From assembly GCF_027943255.1 (NCBI RefSeq), contig NC_072893.1, forward strand, positions 7,440,001 through 7,504,000: a stretch of 64,000 nucleotides of DNA, read 5' to 3'. Shown in pieces: positions 34,176 to 45,200 of the stretch. The translations under genes were made by a program, and so were the position numbers. Positions within the stretch are counted from its first letter, which is position 1. Each line of letters begins with the position of its first letter. A model generated the notes under the pieces. That model saw only the letters and a list, made by a program, of their open reading frames with translations, ran no database searches and was not told the DNA's origin. This stretch comes from Anastrepha obliqua (Eukaryota > Arthropoda > Insecta > Diptera > Tephritidae).

Positions 34176-34875
34176 TACATAAACGGCGTGCAAATCCCGT
34201 ATCACAACAACGCCAAATACTTAGGTATGACCCGCGATACCAAGCTTAGATGGAATGCTGACGTTAAAAAGAAAAAAGAACAGTTAGAAATCAGATTTAG
34301 AAATATGTACTGGTTTATGGGCAGCCTTATCCCTATACAATAAAATTCTTTTATACAAGCAGGTGCTTAAACCAATTCGGGCCTATTTGATCCAGCTATG
34401 GGGCTGCCCAGCTCCAACCTATATAAAATCTATACAAAAATTCCAAAATAAGGTACTGCGATGCGCTGTTAATGCACCTTGGTACGTCCGTAACACCGAT
34501 ATCGAACACGACCTTGGCATCGAATCAGTTGCCACTTCGATCAACATAAACGCTAAGTCTCACATGGAAAGACTACGCCACCATGTGAATAGCGAAGCCT
34601 CAGCCCTAATTGATCCCGGTAAGTGAAAAGAAAGGCTGAAACGAAAAAAGTAGCCCACTTCTCTGCAAGCCTTGGGCAGAGCATTATTAAATTTAGTTGT
34701 ATTGCACAAAATTATATCCAAATTGTTCGTTAGTTTATAATTTCTTAACTAGTTACAATGTAAATAAACAAAAAAAATGTTTAACTTAGCTTTTAATTCC
34801 TAATTCTGGCAATTAAAAAAAAAACAATAAAAGTAAATAAGTAATTAAAAATTTGCAATATGTTGCGCTGCTATT
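34176..34875 (+). pseudogene. Jockey-clade element, 3' portion after the mariner
   Basis: Continues the gene interrupted at 32867: INGVQIPYHNNAKYLGMTRD (34178-34240), TKLRWNADVKKKKEQLEIRF, then after a frameshift at about 34335 YNKILLYKQVLKPIRAYLIQ and LWGCPAPTYIKSIQKFQNKV, ending with ASALIDPGK and a stop at 34624-34626. The short 3' UTR runs to an A-rich end near 34800-34870. The C-terminal block is typical of Jockey elements that lack RNase H. Confidence 0.85.
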
Positions 34876-34879
34876 ACTG

Positions 34880-35344
34880 TGAACAGAGGTGTACATAAGA
34901 AGTCAAACTAAATTAGTTTTCAGCGTAAATCTCATTATTTATTAGCCACACCTCGTACACAGTTACGTATCGACAAATTCGACAAATTTAGTTTATTGCG
35001 TAAACACTTTCCAGATAAAAGCAAACTAATGTGAGACTTTAAACACATTTGAGGGCAGAAGAACAACTACAACAACTGGAAAATACCTTTAAATAAATAC
35101 ACAGATGTGTCAGCAGACAAAATAGCAGTCACAACAACACCAACTACGTGCCAGTAAATATGGCTCAGAGTTATAAGAGCTGCTATTGAGGCAATAAAAT
35201 GATAAAATGAACAAAATGAAGCGAACAAATGACAGACAAAACCTCGAGCAGACGTACGTATTATAGTCACTAGACACACCTACTTAGCAATGAATGCTAC
35301 TGGCACGCAATGTGCTTTTAGGCGTGCATACGTACACTCGCATG
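34880..35344. other. Unassigned DNA
   Basis: No gene recognised. It may be older host sequence between the Jockey copy and the following DD41D-type element. Confidence 0.4.
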
Positions 35345-35346
35345 TA

Positions 35347-36961
35347 AAGGGTCATCAAATTAGAGGTATCGGATTTTAAATTGAAATAAAGCAACGAAAA
35401 TTTTAATTCATCGAGCAATCATTAGTATTTTTGTGTAGAACGATTCATCGCATTTATTGTTTAAAGATAATCCCTTTCGAGTGTTGGCCGTAACTGCGCC
35501 ATAATTCGGCCACCCGTAAACACCAACTTTGAAGGGCGCGCTGGAGGATTCGGTCGGTATCTCGTGAATAACTTCAGTAATTTGACTTCAAATGCCTCAA
35601 TCGAAGCTGGTTTATCCACAAAGCATTTAGGCTTTGCATACCCCCACAAATAAAAGTCCACAGGTGTGATATCACACGATCTTGATGGACAAACTTGTCT
35701 GACTAGTCCGAGATGAGAGATCAATCGCTCACCAAAACGACAACGCAGAAAATCTATTTCTTCATGGGCTGTATGGCAAGTGGAGCCATCTTGATGGGAC
35801 CAAATGTTGTGAAGGTCGCAAGTCGTTTCTTTCTCATGCTAACCGGCGCTAGTTGGACACCCCAAGTGAAGCCAAGTCCTTCTCCACCTGATCTGTCCAA
35901 CGCAGAGGAGGCTTTCCAATTTCTCTGCTACCACCAGCTGGTACTGCATCGAATGCTTTCAGAGACCGAGCACATCGGACAACATGATCCAGCCAACGCA
36001 GCCGCTGGATTTTTATTTGCTGCACTTTGTCTATGTCGTCGTAAAGCTCATACAGCTCATTGTTCCATCGCCTCTGATATTCACCGTCGCCAACATGCAA
36101 AGGTACAAAAATCTTGCCCAGAAATCTTGTGGAGATCACGGACTCCAATTTACGGCATACGGCATCAGAAAGTCGTTTATCATGGCGCGAAAGCGTTCGC
36201 CATTGGTCACTCGTCTTTAAAGAAATATGAGCCGATGATATGGAGTAATGCTCCAGCCCATAGACCGCACCAAACGGCTGTTTTTAATGGATCTAATCGC
36301 TGTCTCTGAACGGCTTCGGATTATTCTTCAGTCCGAATACGGCAATTTTGCTTATTGACATAGCCATTAAACCAAAAAAGGGCCTCTTCGCTGAACAAAA
36401 TTCGGGTCTCAAAATGCGGATCTTCGGCGAGTTTTTTCAAGAGATCAACGACTGAAGTTATGACGCTTTGGAAGATGGGCCGACTTCGGATCTTGGACTA
36501 GCTGTATTTTATGTGCTTTCAAATCGGAATCTTTAAGTAAACTCGCCTAAGTAATTTCATAAGATAGGCCAAGTTGTTGAAATCGACGCAGAATCGATTT
36601 TTCCGGGTCTTAGACAAAATTCTCATTTACAGCCGCAATGTTTTCTTCAGTTCGGGCGAGTATCATCCAATAATATAAAATTATTCTGAATTTCGCCAAT
36701 GGTTTGCCGAATAGCGCGATTTGTAGGACAATTATGTACACCATAATTTGGCCTGAGCGCGACATGAACACTTTTCACAGAGCGTCGATTTTCGTACAAA
36801 CTTGTAATATACAATTTGTAAACGTTGTTGAGGTGTAAGTCTTTCCATTACGAAATGTCACTGAATACTGGAAAAAATTATGTATTTAGTTTGACAGTAG
36901 TCACGCGTGATCTGTAAAAAAAACCCCTATTAGAAAAAGTACCTCCAATCTGATCACCCTT
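35347..36961 (-). mobile_element. DD41D-like mariner with nested retroelement (copy 4)
   Basis: TA at 35345-35346 and 36962-36963; ends AAGGGTCATCAAATTAGAGG and AAGGGTGATCAGATTGGAGG (reverse complement). Minus-strand transposase text, decayed: MERLTPQQRLQIVYYKF (about 36795-36850); EDPHFETRILFSEEALFWFN with the first acidic motif (36350-36430); VWCGLWAG (about 36260-36285); NGERFRAMINDFLMP-like residues (36155-36205); then after the nested fragment HQDGSTCHTAHEEIDFL (second Asp) and SRSCDITPVDFYLWGYAKPK (third Asp), ending 35461. The last two acids are 43 residues apart, two more than the group norm. Full length without the insert is about 1.28 kb. Confidence 0.8.
35822..36155 (-). pseudogene. 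Non-LTR C-terminal fragment nested in mariner copy 4
   Basis: Minus strand. RFLGKIFVPLHVGDGEYQRR then WNNELYELYDDIDKVQQIKI, RLRWLDHVVRCARSLKAFDA, VPAGGSREIGKPPLRWTDQ and VEKDLASLGVSNWRRLA run almost uninterrupted for about 110 codons. It is the same family as 25512-27010 and 59060-60655. It separates the mariner DFLMP text from its QDG motif, so it was inserted after the mariner had landed. Junctions are approximate to about 15 bp. Confidence 0.75.
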
Positions 36962-36963
36962 TA

Positions 36964-38595
36964 CATAACTGAGAAATGAGCACATACCACATTCACGCAA
37001 GTGTTTGCACAGACTTTGCCCTCAAGCCACATGTAAATATGTATCGTCGAGATATAAATACATGCGAGGCTTTGTACGCATTCCAATCACTTCCTGCCAC
37101 ACCCACTTTCACTATCTATTATATTATGCTTTCTGCGCCCCCATGCCCAGTTTCTCCTCCTTGCCACATATGTACATACTTGCATCTTACATATGTAGGC
37201 ACATCCATCACAGCTGACCAGCCAATATGAGAACGAACTATAGGAAACCATCAATGGCATTATTTCGGCTGCATTATTATCGCCCCAACTACCGTACGTT
37301 TCTTTAGAAAACCTCCCACCCTACTCATCACATCAATAACAGTTCGTCATTCCGTCATTAACCCCATACCCAGTCATCCATCTTTCATTTTCATTAGGTC
37401 TGCGTTGAATTATGGTGTTTGGCAGCGTTTGGCGTCTAATATTGACATTGGCTCAATACAGTGGGGGAAATGTGCTTCGAAATTAATAGGCGACATTTAG
37501 ATATTGAATTACCGTTATGTCATCGATTTTAATTAAAATTTCTATGCTCACACAAGCACACGCACACAGCTTACGGCATGGCATGCACAGAGGCATACAC
37601 CTAGGCGTTTGATATGTGTAGCGTTATTAATTACTGTATTGCAGCTATGCGTCTACGAGTATATGAATGTATTTCTAGTTAATAGCGTCGTTTATGGTCT
37701 AGGCTTTGTGTGGCGTGAGAGTGTGGTGAATTTATTACTTCCACTTCCGTTTTTAACCGTCGCCGATAAGCCTCGCAATCACAATCGCAATCGCAAAGTC
37801 AACTCAGCGCAACTCCAGTCGAGTGATGAATTACTTTGTTGACTTTTCTTAAAGCGTATGACTTTCTCAGACAAAATGTGTGTGTGTGTGTGGGTGTGGG
37901 TGTGAGTTGTAAATGATTTTTCAAATTTTTTCTTTCTCACTATCACCTAAGTCCTGCTTGCTGCTGTACTGAGCTGCGGGCGTCTATAGATAATCACGTC
38001 TGCATAAGTTGACGCTCATTTATTCCTGCAGACACTCGCGCTACTCGCCGCTGTTGCTTAATTCGTTTTGCATTTCTTAATCGTTTCTTCAGACTTCCGT
38101 GTTGACATTGTATCAGTGCGTGTGTGTGTGTGTGAGTGTGTATGAGCGCATGTTTGCATTATGCATGTATGCAGATTTATTCGTTTGTATGAGGCTGTGT
38201 TTGTGTTTGTCAGTCAACTTTTAATTTTGTTTTCTTTTTGGTTTCTTTAGCTGACTTTGGTTTGTCGTTGCTTTAATTTCCGTTCTACGCGTTGGTTTCC
38301 TTGATTTTTTGTTTGTTTTGCTGTACTTCGTCTGGTAAGTTAAAATTAAGTATTTAGCATTTTACTTTCTTCGTCTGTCTATGTCTTTCCTGCTTTGTAT
38401 TTTTGTTTCTTATCTCTTTTATGAAAATAAGCTGTTAACTCTGCAGAAAGCGAGTTGTCATTGAAGCGCTCGGCAGCTGCTTATTAACCTTTTAGCCTCT
38501 AGACTTCTGGGTAATGTAGTGTAAAATATTCTTTAGTTTGTTCGTGGAATGATGTAATTTTATTTAAAAATAAAGTGAATAATTTGTAACCTCAG
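36964..38595. other. Host-like non-coding DNA with microsatellites
   Basis: No transposon motif. TG-rich microsatellites at about 37877-37910 and 38116-38140. The 77-codon frame at 37609-37842 has no recognised domain. It looks like ordinary fly intergenic or intronic DNA. Confidence 0.4.
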
Positions 38596-38600
38596 TTAAA

Positions 38601-40100
38601 ATGAGTACAAAACGAAAGAGCTATTCCATCGAGTACAAAAAGGGAGTAGTGGAGAACTCCAGGGGTGTAAATCTTGTAGCATTCTGTAAAGAGAAGATAC
38701 TGGATCTCCGTAGGGTTTGTAAATGGCATGCAGACTACGATTACCTGCGTCAACTGGTGAACCAACGAAATGAGAAAAAATGCAAAGTTGGATCAGGTCG
38801 GCAGTCGTTATTTTCTGAGTTGGAAGATTGCATCTGGGAGTGGATTGCAGGCAGGAGAGCAATGGCTTCGGTTGTGCGTAGGTCTGATATACAAAAATTT
38901 GCCCTTGAAACAGCAATTGAATTTGATATATCCACAGAAAAATTTAAAGCATCGTCTGGTTGGACAACTTCCTTAAACGATATGAACTGTCTCTAAGAAG
39001 ATCAGCAGCATTGTTTAAGCTGGAAGACAATAAAGTTGTTAGGCGTGCACTTCCGTTTAAGCTTTTTATTGATGGCATCGATTTTTCGAAACACTAACTA
39101 ATCTAATCTCCAACATGATTGCCATGGATGAGACCGCAATATTCCTAGGCCAAGGAACTCAAACGGCAGTTCACCGCAAGGCCTTTTCGTCAATTCACGT
39201 TCCTTCTACTGGTTACGATAGTGCACGTGTTACCTGTATTTTGGCGATTCGTGTAGATGGAAAGAAAGTATCGCCATTTTTAATCACTAAAGGTATAAAA
39301 GACCAGATTCAACGAGTTTCAGGAATTTATGTCATTTAAAGTGAAAAAGCCTGGTGCACCCAATGTTAGGTTAGGTTAGCCTGGTTGGCAATAAGCCACG
39401 CATAGATCTTTTGGTCCCTAGCGATACCAGATGGAGACCGACCTTTATGAATACTGAAAGTAGACATCATGTAGGATGTCAGCGCTTTTGGCGAATCTAA
39501 GCAGAGCTGGGAGAATCGCTTTTGAGACGTCCTCCAGACCCTCAAACAATGGGGCTCCGAGGCATTTTAAACGCGTTCTTAATAATGCCGGACAGAAGCA
39601 CAGAATGTGTTCTTGTTGCACCCAAGTAATTATAACAAAGTGGGTTGGTTTTTTGCTGCCACCACTGTTGAGGGGTCAGAATAGAGTTTTACTAGTTTGG
39701 GATTAAGCCAGTACTCACCGCGCTAAAGACATGAAAAACTATCTTGCTGAGAGGAAGATTGATCAAAAAATGATTCCAGTAGGAATCACTGGTTACCTCC
39801 AGATACTTGACATTGCAATAAACAAGCCATTCAAGGGTCATTTGCGGATGGAGATCAATGAATATATTGGAAACAGAATGGTGAGAAATCATCGATGTAA
39901 TTTTGTAAAACCAGGCTTACAAGAAGTTGTGAATGGGGTAAAAAATTCATGAGACAAAATAACTGATGAGTGATGTTTCCAAAGCACTACAAACAGGCTA
40001 CTTAGACAAGAAGCATTTATTTAACGATAGCTATATCGCAAGACGTGAGAGATTCGGACCAATGAGTCAACAGGAAATTTATTTGGAAGAAAATAACTGA
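38601..40100 (+). pseudogene. pogo/Tigger-like transposase, broken
   Basis: Plus strand. Starts at 38601 with MSTKRKSYSIEYKKGVVENS (Psq-type helix-turn-helix of the pogo group), then LFSELEDCIWEWIAGRRAMA and a CENP-B-like half (SDIQKFALETAIEF, KASSGWTTS) to a frameshift near 38990 (SLRRSAALFKLEDNKVV in the new frame). The DDE domain follows: MIAMDETAIFLGQGTQTAVH (first Asp, 39115), GYDSARVTCILAIRVDGKKV, then a nested retroelement (39362-39704), then LLVWD (second Asp), a stop, KDMKNYLAERKIDQ and GITGYLQILDIAINKPFKGH (third Asp). It ends with YIARRERFGPMSQQEIYLEE near 40095. At least three lesions. Confidence 0.8.
39362..39704 (-). pseudogene. Jockey-type C-terminal fragment nested in pogo-like gene
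   Basis: Minus strand. EHILCFCPALL-like residues near 39590-39620 (zinc-knuckle tail) lead to RLKCLGAPLFEGLEDVSKAI then LPALLRFAKSADILHDVYF (39470-39580). The 3' end has a CCTAA-repeat tail on the minus strand (TTAGGTTAGGTTAG at 39366-39379 on the plus strand). It lies between the first and second catalytic segments of the pogo-like gene. Confidence 0.65.
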
Positions 40101-40363
40101 TTTTTCTGCATGACAACGCCAGGCCACACGTTGCTAAATCGGTCCAGAAATGTTTAGAGGGACTGAATTGAGAAAACTTGCCCCATCCACCGTATTCCTC
40201 GGATATTGCACCTTCGGATTACTATCTGTTCCGATCAATGCAGCCAACCCTTATTGGAGAGTGGTTCACTACTTACGAGAGCATCGCAAACTACTTCAAT
40301 AAAAGGGTTAAGAGTAGTCAGAAGCCCAAACAAATGATGATTTTCAATAATATTTTGTGCTAG
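40101..40363 (+). pseudogene. Mos1-like mariner 3' fragment
   Basis: Plus strand. FLHDNARPHVAKSVQKCLEG (second Asp), one stop, then LPHPPYSSDIAPSDYYLFRS (third Asp) and MQPTLIGEWFTTYESIANYF, ending at 40363. The text matches the C-terminal half of the mauritiana-type copy at 52434-53717. It abuts the end of the pogo-like gene without visible inverted repeats, so it is a truncated fragment. Confidence 0.75.
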
Positions 40364-40419
40364 TCGTGCAGTAGTTGTGCAGTAGCATCTTGAAGCAGTA
40401 GCATCCTTCTCTGTTCTTC

Positions 40420-41475
40420 GCATTGACCTCTCCATCCTCAAACTGTGTTTTGAGGGTTGTGCTAGGGCTATCATTCCGAGCAGGCAAGATTGGAAAGAGG
40501 GGAGAGTCGGCACGGATATTGATACCTCTGTTTTCACTGACGGATCCAAGATGGAATCTGGAGTGGGAGCGGGGGTTTTCTCTAAATCAGACAATATGTC
40601 AGTCTAATTTAAATTGCCAGAAACGAGCAGTGTTTTTCAAGCAGAGGTCTTCGCTATCTTGCAGGCATGCAAAATGCTTCGGGATCGCTGTTGGGAGGGA
40701 GGCATTAACATTTTTTCCGATAGTCAAGCTGCGATCAAGGCCCTGTCGTCGCCGTATTGCAACTCTCTTCTGGTGAACTCCTGTAAGGAGGAACTTAAAC
40801 GTCTCGAACTTGCAGAAAGTATTTCCTTTATTTGGGTTACTGGGCACAGAAATGTAGAGGGAAAAGAAATTGCCGATGAGGTTGCCAGGAAGTGGTCGAC
40901 AGAACCGGTTTCAGCTTTCCCCTTCTCAGACATCGGTGCCCCCTTGACCGTTGTTAAAACGAAACTACACAATTTATTTCTAAAAAAAGTGCTAGACAGA
41001 TGGGGGTCTGTCCCACCGTGTGCTATTTCGAAAGCACTCTGGCCTCAATACGATATAAACAGGTGATGGGAATCTCCCGGCGTTCAATTTCCAAACTCAT
41101 TGCGGTGTTCACTGGTCACTGGGTGATCGGTAATCATGCGGAGAAGCTTGAAATTTCGTACAACCCCCTTTGCAGAAGCTGTGGGGATCCTGCAGAGAAA
41201 GAAACTGTTGAGCACTTTCTCTGCAAGTGCCCGGCTCTGGCGTCTAGGCGCTTGAGATTCCTTAGCGTGCGTTTTGGGGATGGCTTGAAGAAATTCTCCA
41301 GCCTAGATCCCGTTTTTCTCCCCCACTAGATCAACAGCACTGGATGGATGTAGACGGTTTTTCTCTTCCTTAAATCTTTTCACAGATAGTGGTCCACATT
41401 ATGGAACAAAACGGCACGTAAGTACTACTTGAAGTGTACCTGGGGTACTCTTGCCATCTTACCTACCTACCTACC
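40420..41475 (+). pseudogene. Jockey-type ORF2, RNase H and tail
   Basis: Plus strand. TDIDTSVFTDGSKMESGVGA (RNase H first Asp, about 40511-40570), SSVFQAEVFAILQACKMLRD (Glu, 40625-40685), INIFSDSQAAIKALSSPYCN (second Asp) and FIWVTGHRNVEGKEIADEVA (third Asp) form a complete RNase H set with stops or shifts near 40590-40615. From 41066 the frame shifts to ISRRSISKLIAVFTGHWVIG and the intact cysteine motif CRSCGDPAEKETVEHFLCKC, ending at 41329. A short 3' UTR ends in the ACCT-repeat tail 41461-41475. Closest partner in the window: 3443-3905. Confidence 0.8.
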
Positions 41476-41479
41476 ATGT

Positions 41480-41731
41480 GGCTTTTAGGTTACATTGATC
41501 AGCTGTTCAAAAAAGTCTAAAGAAAAACGCATTTAATTTTTTGCTATCTGCTTTGGAGCACCCGAGCGCCCTTTGTTAATTGTTGAATAACTCGAAAAGT
41601 ATTTGTCGGATTCACTTCAAATTCCCACACAATATTTCTTAGTTCGTCACTTTGGATAAGAAAGGACGGAAGCTAATTCCAAGCCGATTATTATTGCCGC
41701 TTTTAAAAATGTTGGACAACTAGTAGCCCTG
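41480..41731. other. Unassigned DNA
   Basis: About 250 bp with no identifiable motif; likely the target sequence of the maT-like element that follows. Confidence 0.35.
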
Positions 41732-42257
41732 TACAGGGTCCGGCACTCGGAGTGTAACAAACTTCTGACCGCTCGCGCAGCTGATGCACGGGCTAAATGA
41801 CGGACCAGAGTATTGTTTACAAGCGCGAGGAAGCATTTTGCCCTAGAGTAAACTCGAAAAAATCAGTAATGGATTTCAAACATATGATAATAGAGTGACT
41901 GCATTATACTTGGCTGGAAAATCACAACCAGCGATTGTTCGTGAGCTCGAGCACCTTCAGGTAAATAAAGTTTTTGCTTACCGCACCATTACTGGTTCAT
42001 TGATACTGGTGGCATCGCGAAATGTTTTGGAGGAGGTAACTAAAAAACCGTAACATCACTTGAAATGGTTAAAAAGTTAAGAAGCGATTTGAGCGAAATC
42101 CTCGACGAAGTGCCAATCAAATGTCAAAAGAACTACAAATATCTGACCGTAGCATCCGCCGCATACTGAAAAACAATCTCAAAGGCAAGCCTTACAAGAT
42201 CCAAAAGGCGCTTGATCTCAAACCAAAGCAATAACAAGTCAGACTTGAGAAAGCGAA

Positions 42258-45200
42258 TACTCAAAAAATTTTATTGGTAAAACTAACCGAAAAACTATGT
42301 TAAAACGGCTCCAACCTATAAATATGGGTGAAACCAACCAATAGAAAATAGTTAGCAACCCTTACTGAAGTTGTGGTTAAAAATTGTTAATATTACCAAA
42401 AAAAATGGTTGAAATTTAACAATGTGAAATTGGTTCACTTAACCACAAAAGTAGGTTCGTATGGCTCCAACCTATAAAAATTGGTAAAATTAACTTATAT
42501 TATATTATAGTAATGCCCACCTAACCACAAAAGTTGGTAAAAACTAATGTAAAAATTGTAATATAACCACAAAAATTGTAGAATTAACTATTTTTACTGT
42601 TACATTACTATAAAAATTGTATTGTTACTGAAGTTGTGGCACATAAACAATTAAAATTGTCAAAGTACTATGTATACTGTAATCCTACAATATAAATTGT
42701 GTGATAACAATATTAATTGTTTAGTATTACCACAATTTTAGGTACAATAAAATTTTTGTAGAATAGTTATTATACAATTAGAATCTTTATAGTTACATTT
42801 CTACTCTATATCGTTTTGATTTAAACATCAACGTTGTAAAGATAAAAACAGTATTTGTATTTTATTCAGGAAAATTTATTTTGTCTTTTTTAAATGGATT
42901 CTAATAAAAATAATTCACAAAAAGTAACAATGTTGGAGATTTTTTTAAGTTATCCCTAACAGTCTTTAAGATCACGTTTTAAACATAAATATATAAGTGT
43001 ACGTACAAATAAAAAAAAGGTTAAATCAGAACCTTTTACAAATCTCTTCGAGCTTTTTTAATGTAGTTTTAACCACAAGTTTTCAGTTTTATAACTAAAT
43101 TATAATTATTCAGTAATCTCTCTCAGATACCTTTATATAAAGAAAGTACATTAAATTTTTTTTTCAGGAAAACTAAACATACTTAATTTGTAAAAACAAT
43201 ATGTAGCATAGTAAAAGCTTTTAAACCATATTTTTAATTATCCATAACAGTCTTTACAAAAATTATATGGCGTTTGCATTATTCGTTTTGCACAAAACAT
43301 CTTTTAAAAAATGACTTCAATTTGGAGGATCGAATGTTTTTAAAACCCCTATGTTTTTAAAATGTTTTTTAAATGGCCCCTGAAAATGGTGACTGCAAAG
43401 AAGGTGCTTGAAGATGTCAAATTATGTAAAACTTTAAAGTGGATTGCAAGAAAATCCACATTTTGAAAAACTTGTTCACACAAAAAGCACGATACCATAT
43501 TGAATTATTATACATACATATATATACGCTTATTGACAAAGTTTTCTTAACATATTATTTAAGATCGTTAATTAAACACAGTACATTTTGGGATGCTTTG
43601 TCGCCTTCTAAATTTATCGAATAAAAATACTTTTGAACAAACAACCAAAATCCTAAGCTATCACTGGGGTATTTTAAATGAAGGGCATGAAATGTCTTAA
43701 GGCAAGTATCAAACGCACTCAAAAAACAGGGCATCTCATATTTGATTTCATCAAAGTAAACATAAAATTTAGCGTCACATAAATTATAGCCAACTGCAAT
43801 AATTATTGGTTGTAAGGTCTCCCCGCGATCATAAAGGGAAGTCTTCAGCTTGTTTAAACAGTTTTCAACATCATTTGCCGTAACAACATAAAGAATAAAG
43901 GACATCTGCGAATCTTTGATAGTAGACCGGTAAATCTTTCTTGCGGTATTTGCTTTTCGTTTTATTGTTGGACGCAGCAAAACATGAAGCAGTAGTGCAA
44001 TGATCTGTTCTGAACCTATGTATATGTTTAGAAATAGTAAAGATATGTAAATATAAATAAATATATGTTTGAGTAAATGCCTTGGCAAACCTTTTTCTTG
44101 TGATTTTATTGTTTCCAATTGTTGCAAGTTTTGAGATTAAAGGTCTTCCATTTATCGACGATGGATGTGGAATGTGGATGCAAATAACTAAAATCGATTT
44201 GAATCTAAAAATAGATTGATACTGTTACTATATATTGTATTGGGGTTATACCCCAATGAATGTGAAAAGAGCTTCCAATTTTGTAAGGCTTCAAAAATTC
44301 TGTTTTGTGTACCGTTTGTGCTTAGAATTTCTTGTCTTCGTTTTTTAAAACACTTTCGCCAATTTTCCTGCACGTCATTCCACGGCTCCGTAAAAATTTT
44401 TAGCCACTCTTGAGCCTTTGCAATTTCTAAGGAATAAATCAAAATGTTGATAATATTACACATAAGACGTAGAAAAATTCGGCTTCAGTATACCTGTTTC
44501 TTCTCCACAGTTTGAAATATCAGCTTTTGTGGATTCACTACCTATATTGCTTTTTTCATAAACAAATTCACCCGTTCTCTTTAAACGTTTTGCAGTATTA
44601 TAATATTTGTCATACAATCTTCCTGAAGGCCGCGATCCAATTAAATTAAAATAAACTGCCTATGTAGAAAATATCCAAATAAAAATATCAAAATATCGTT
44701 TTAAATAAAAGACAAACCTTGTCATCATTGAATGTTTCTTCAATTTTAATAGAAATGTGCTCAAATTCTTTTCTTCCAAGTTTTATTTTATGTCTCAAGT
44801 GCCAAGTTACCATAGAACCTATTAGAATTGCTGAAGCTTGAAACGAAACTCCACTTTTTCTCCTAACTTACGTTCCCGGAATAAGTATGTCAAGTCCTGC
44901 TCTTCCAAATATCTTAGCCGTTCAAGTGTTATAGATTCATCAACGATTTGTTAAAATATTACACATTTACTTAATAAGTTTAGAAATCGATGCATGCAAT
45001 TATTTTCACACTTTTTATATGAGCAATAAAAGCAACAACACAACCAAAGCCAAATAACGAAATGGTTGCATGACGCCGTTTCACCAGCATTTTTGTTAAT
45101 TTACAAAAGTTATTTTTAATAAACCTACCAATTCATATTTGTAAAATGTAGCTGAATCCCCAAGAGTCTAATAAAGATTCCAGTCCGTTCTTTTCTGCAG

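Noticed and set aside
35713..36309. Plus-strand frame of 198 codons
   Set aside because: It runs antisense through a mariner and a nested retroelement whose motifs are on the minus strand.
37609..37842. Possible small membrane protein (hydrophobic 77-codon frame)
   Set aside because: No supporting motif, codon signal or splice context; hydrophobic frames are expected by chance in T-rich DNA.
39366..39379. TTAGG repeat, which is the insect telomere unit
   Set aside because: Only two to three units and located exactly at the 3' end of a retroelement fragment; similar short runs at 11023 and 21255 are also 3' tails. Flies generally lack TTAGG telomeres.
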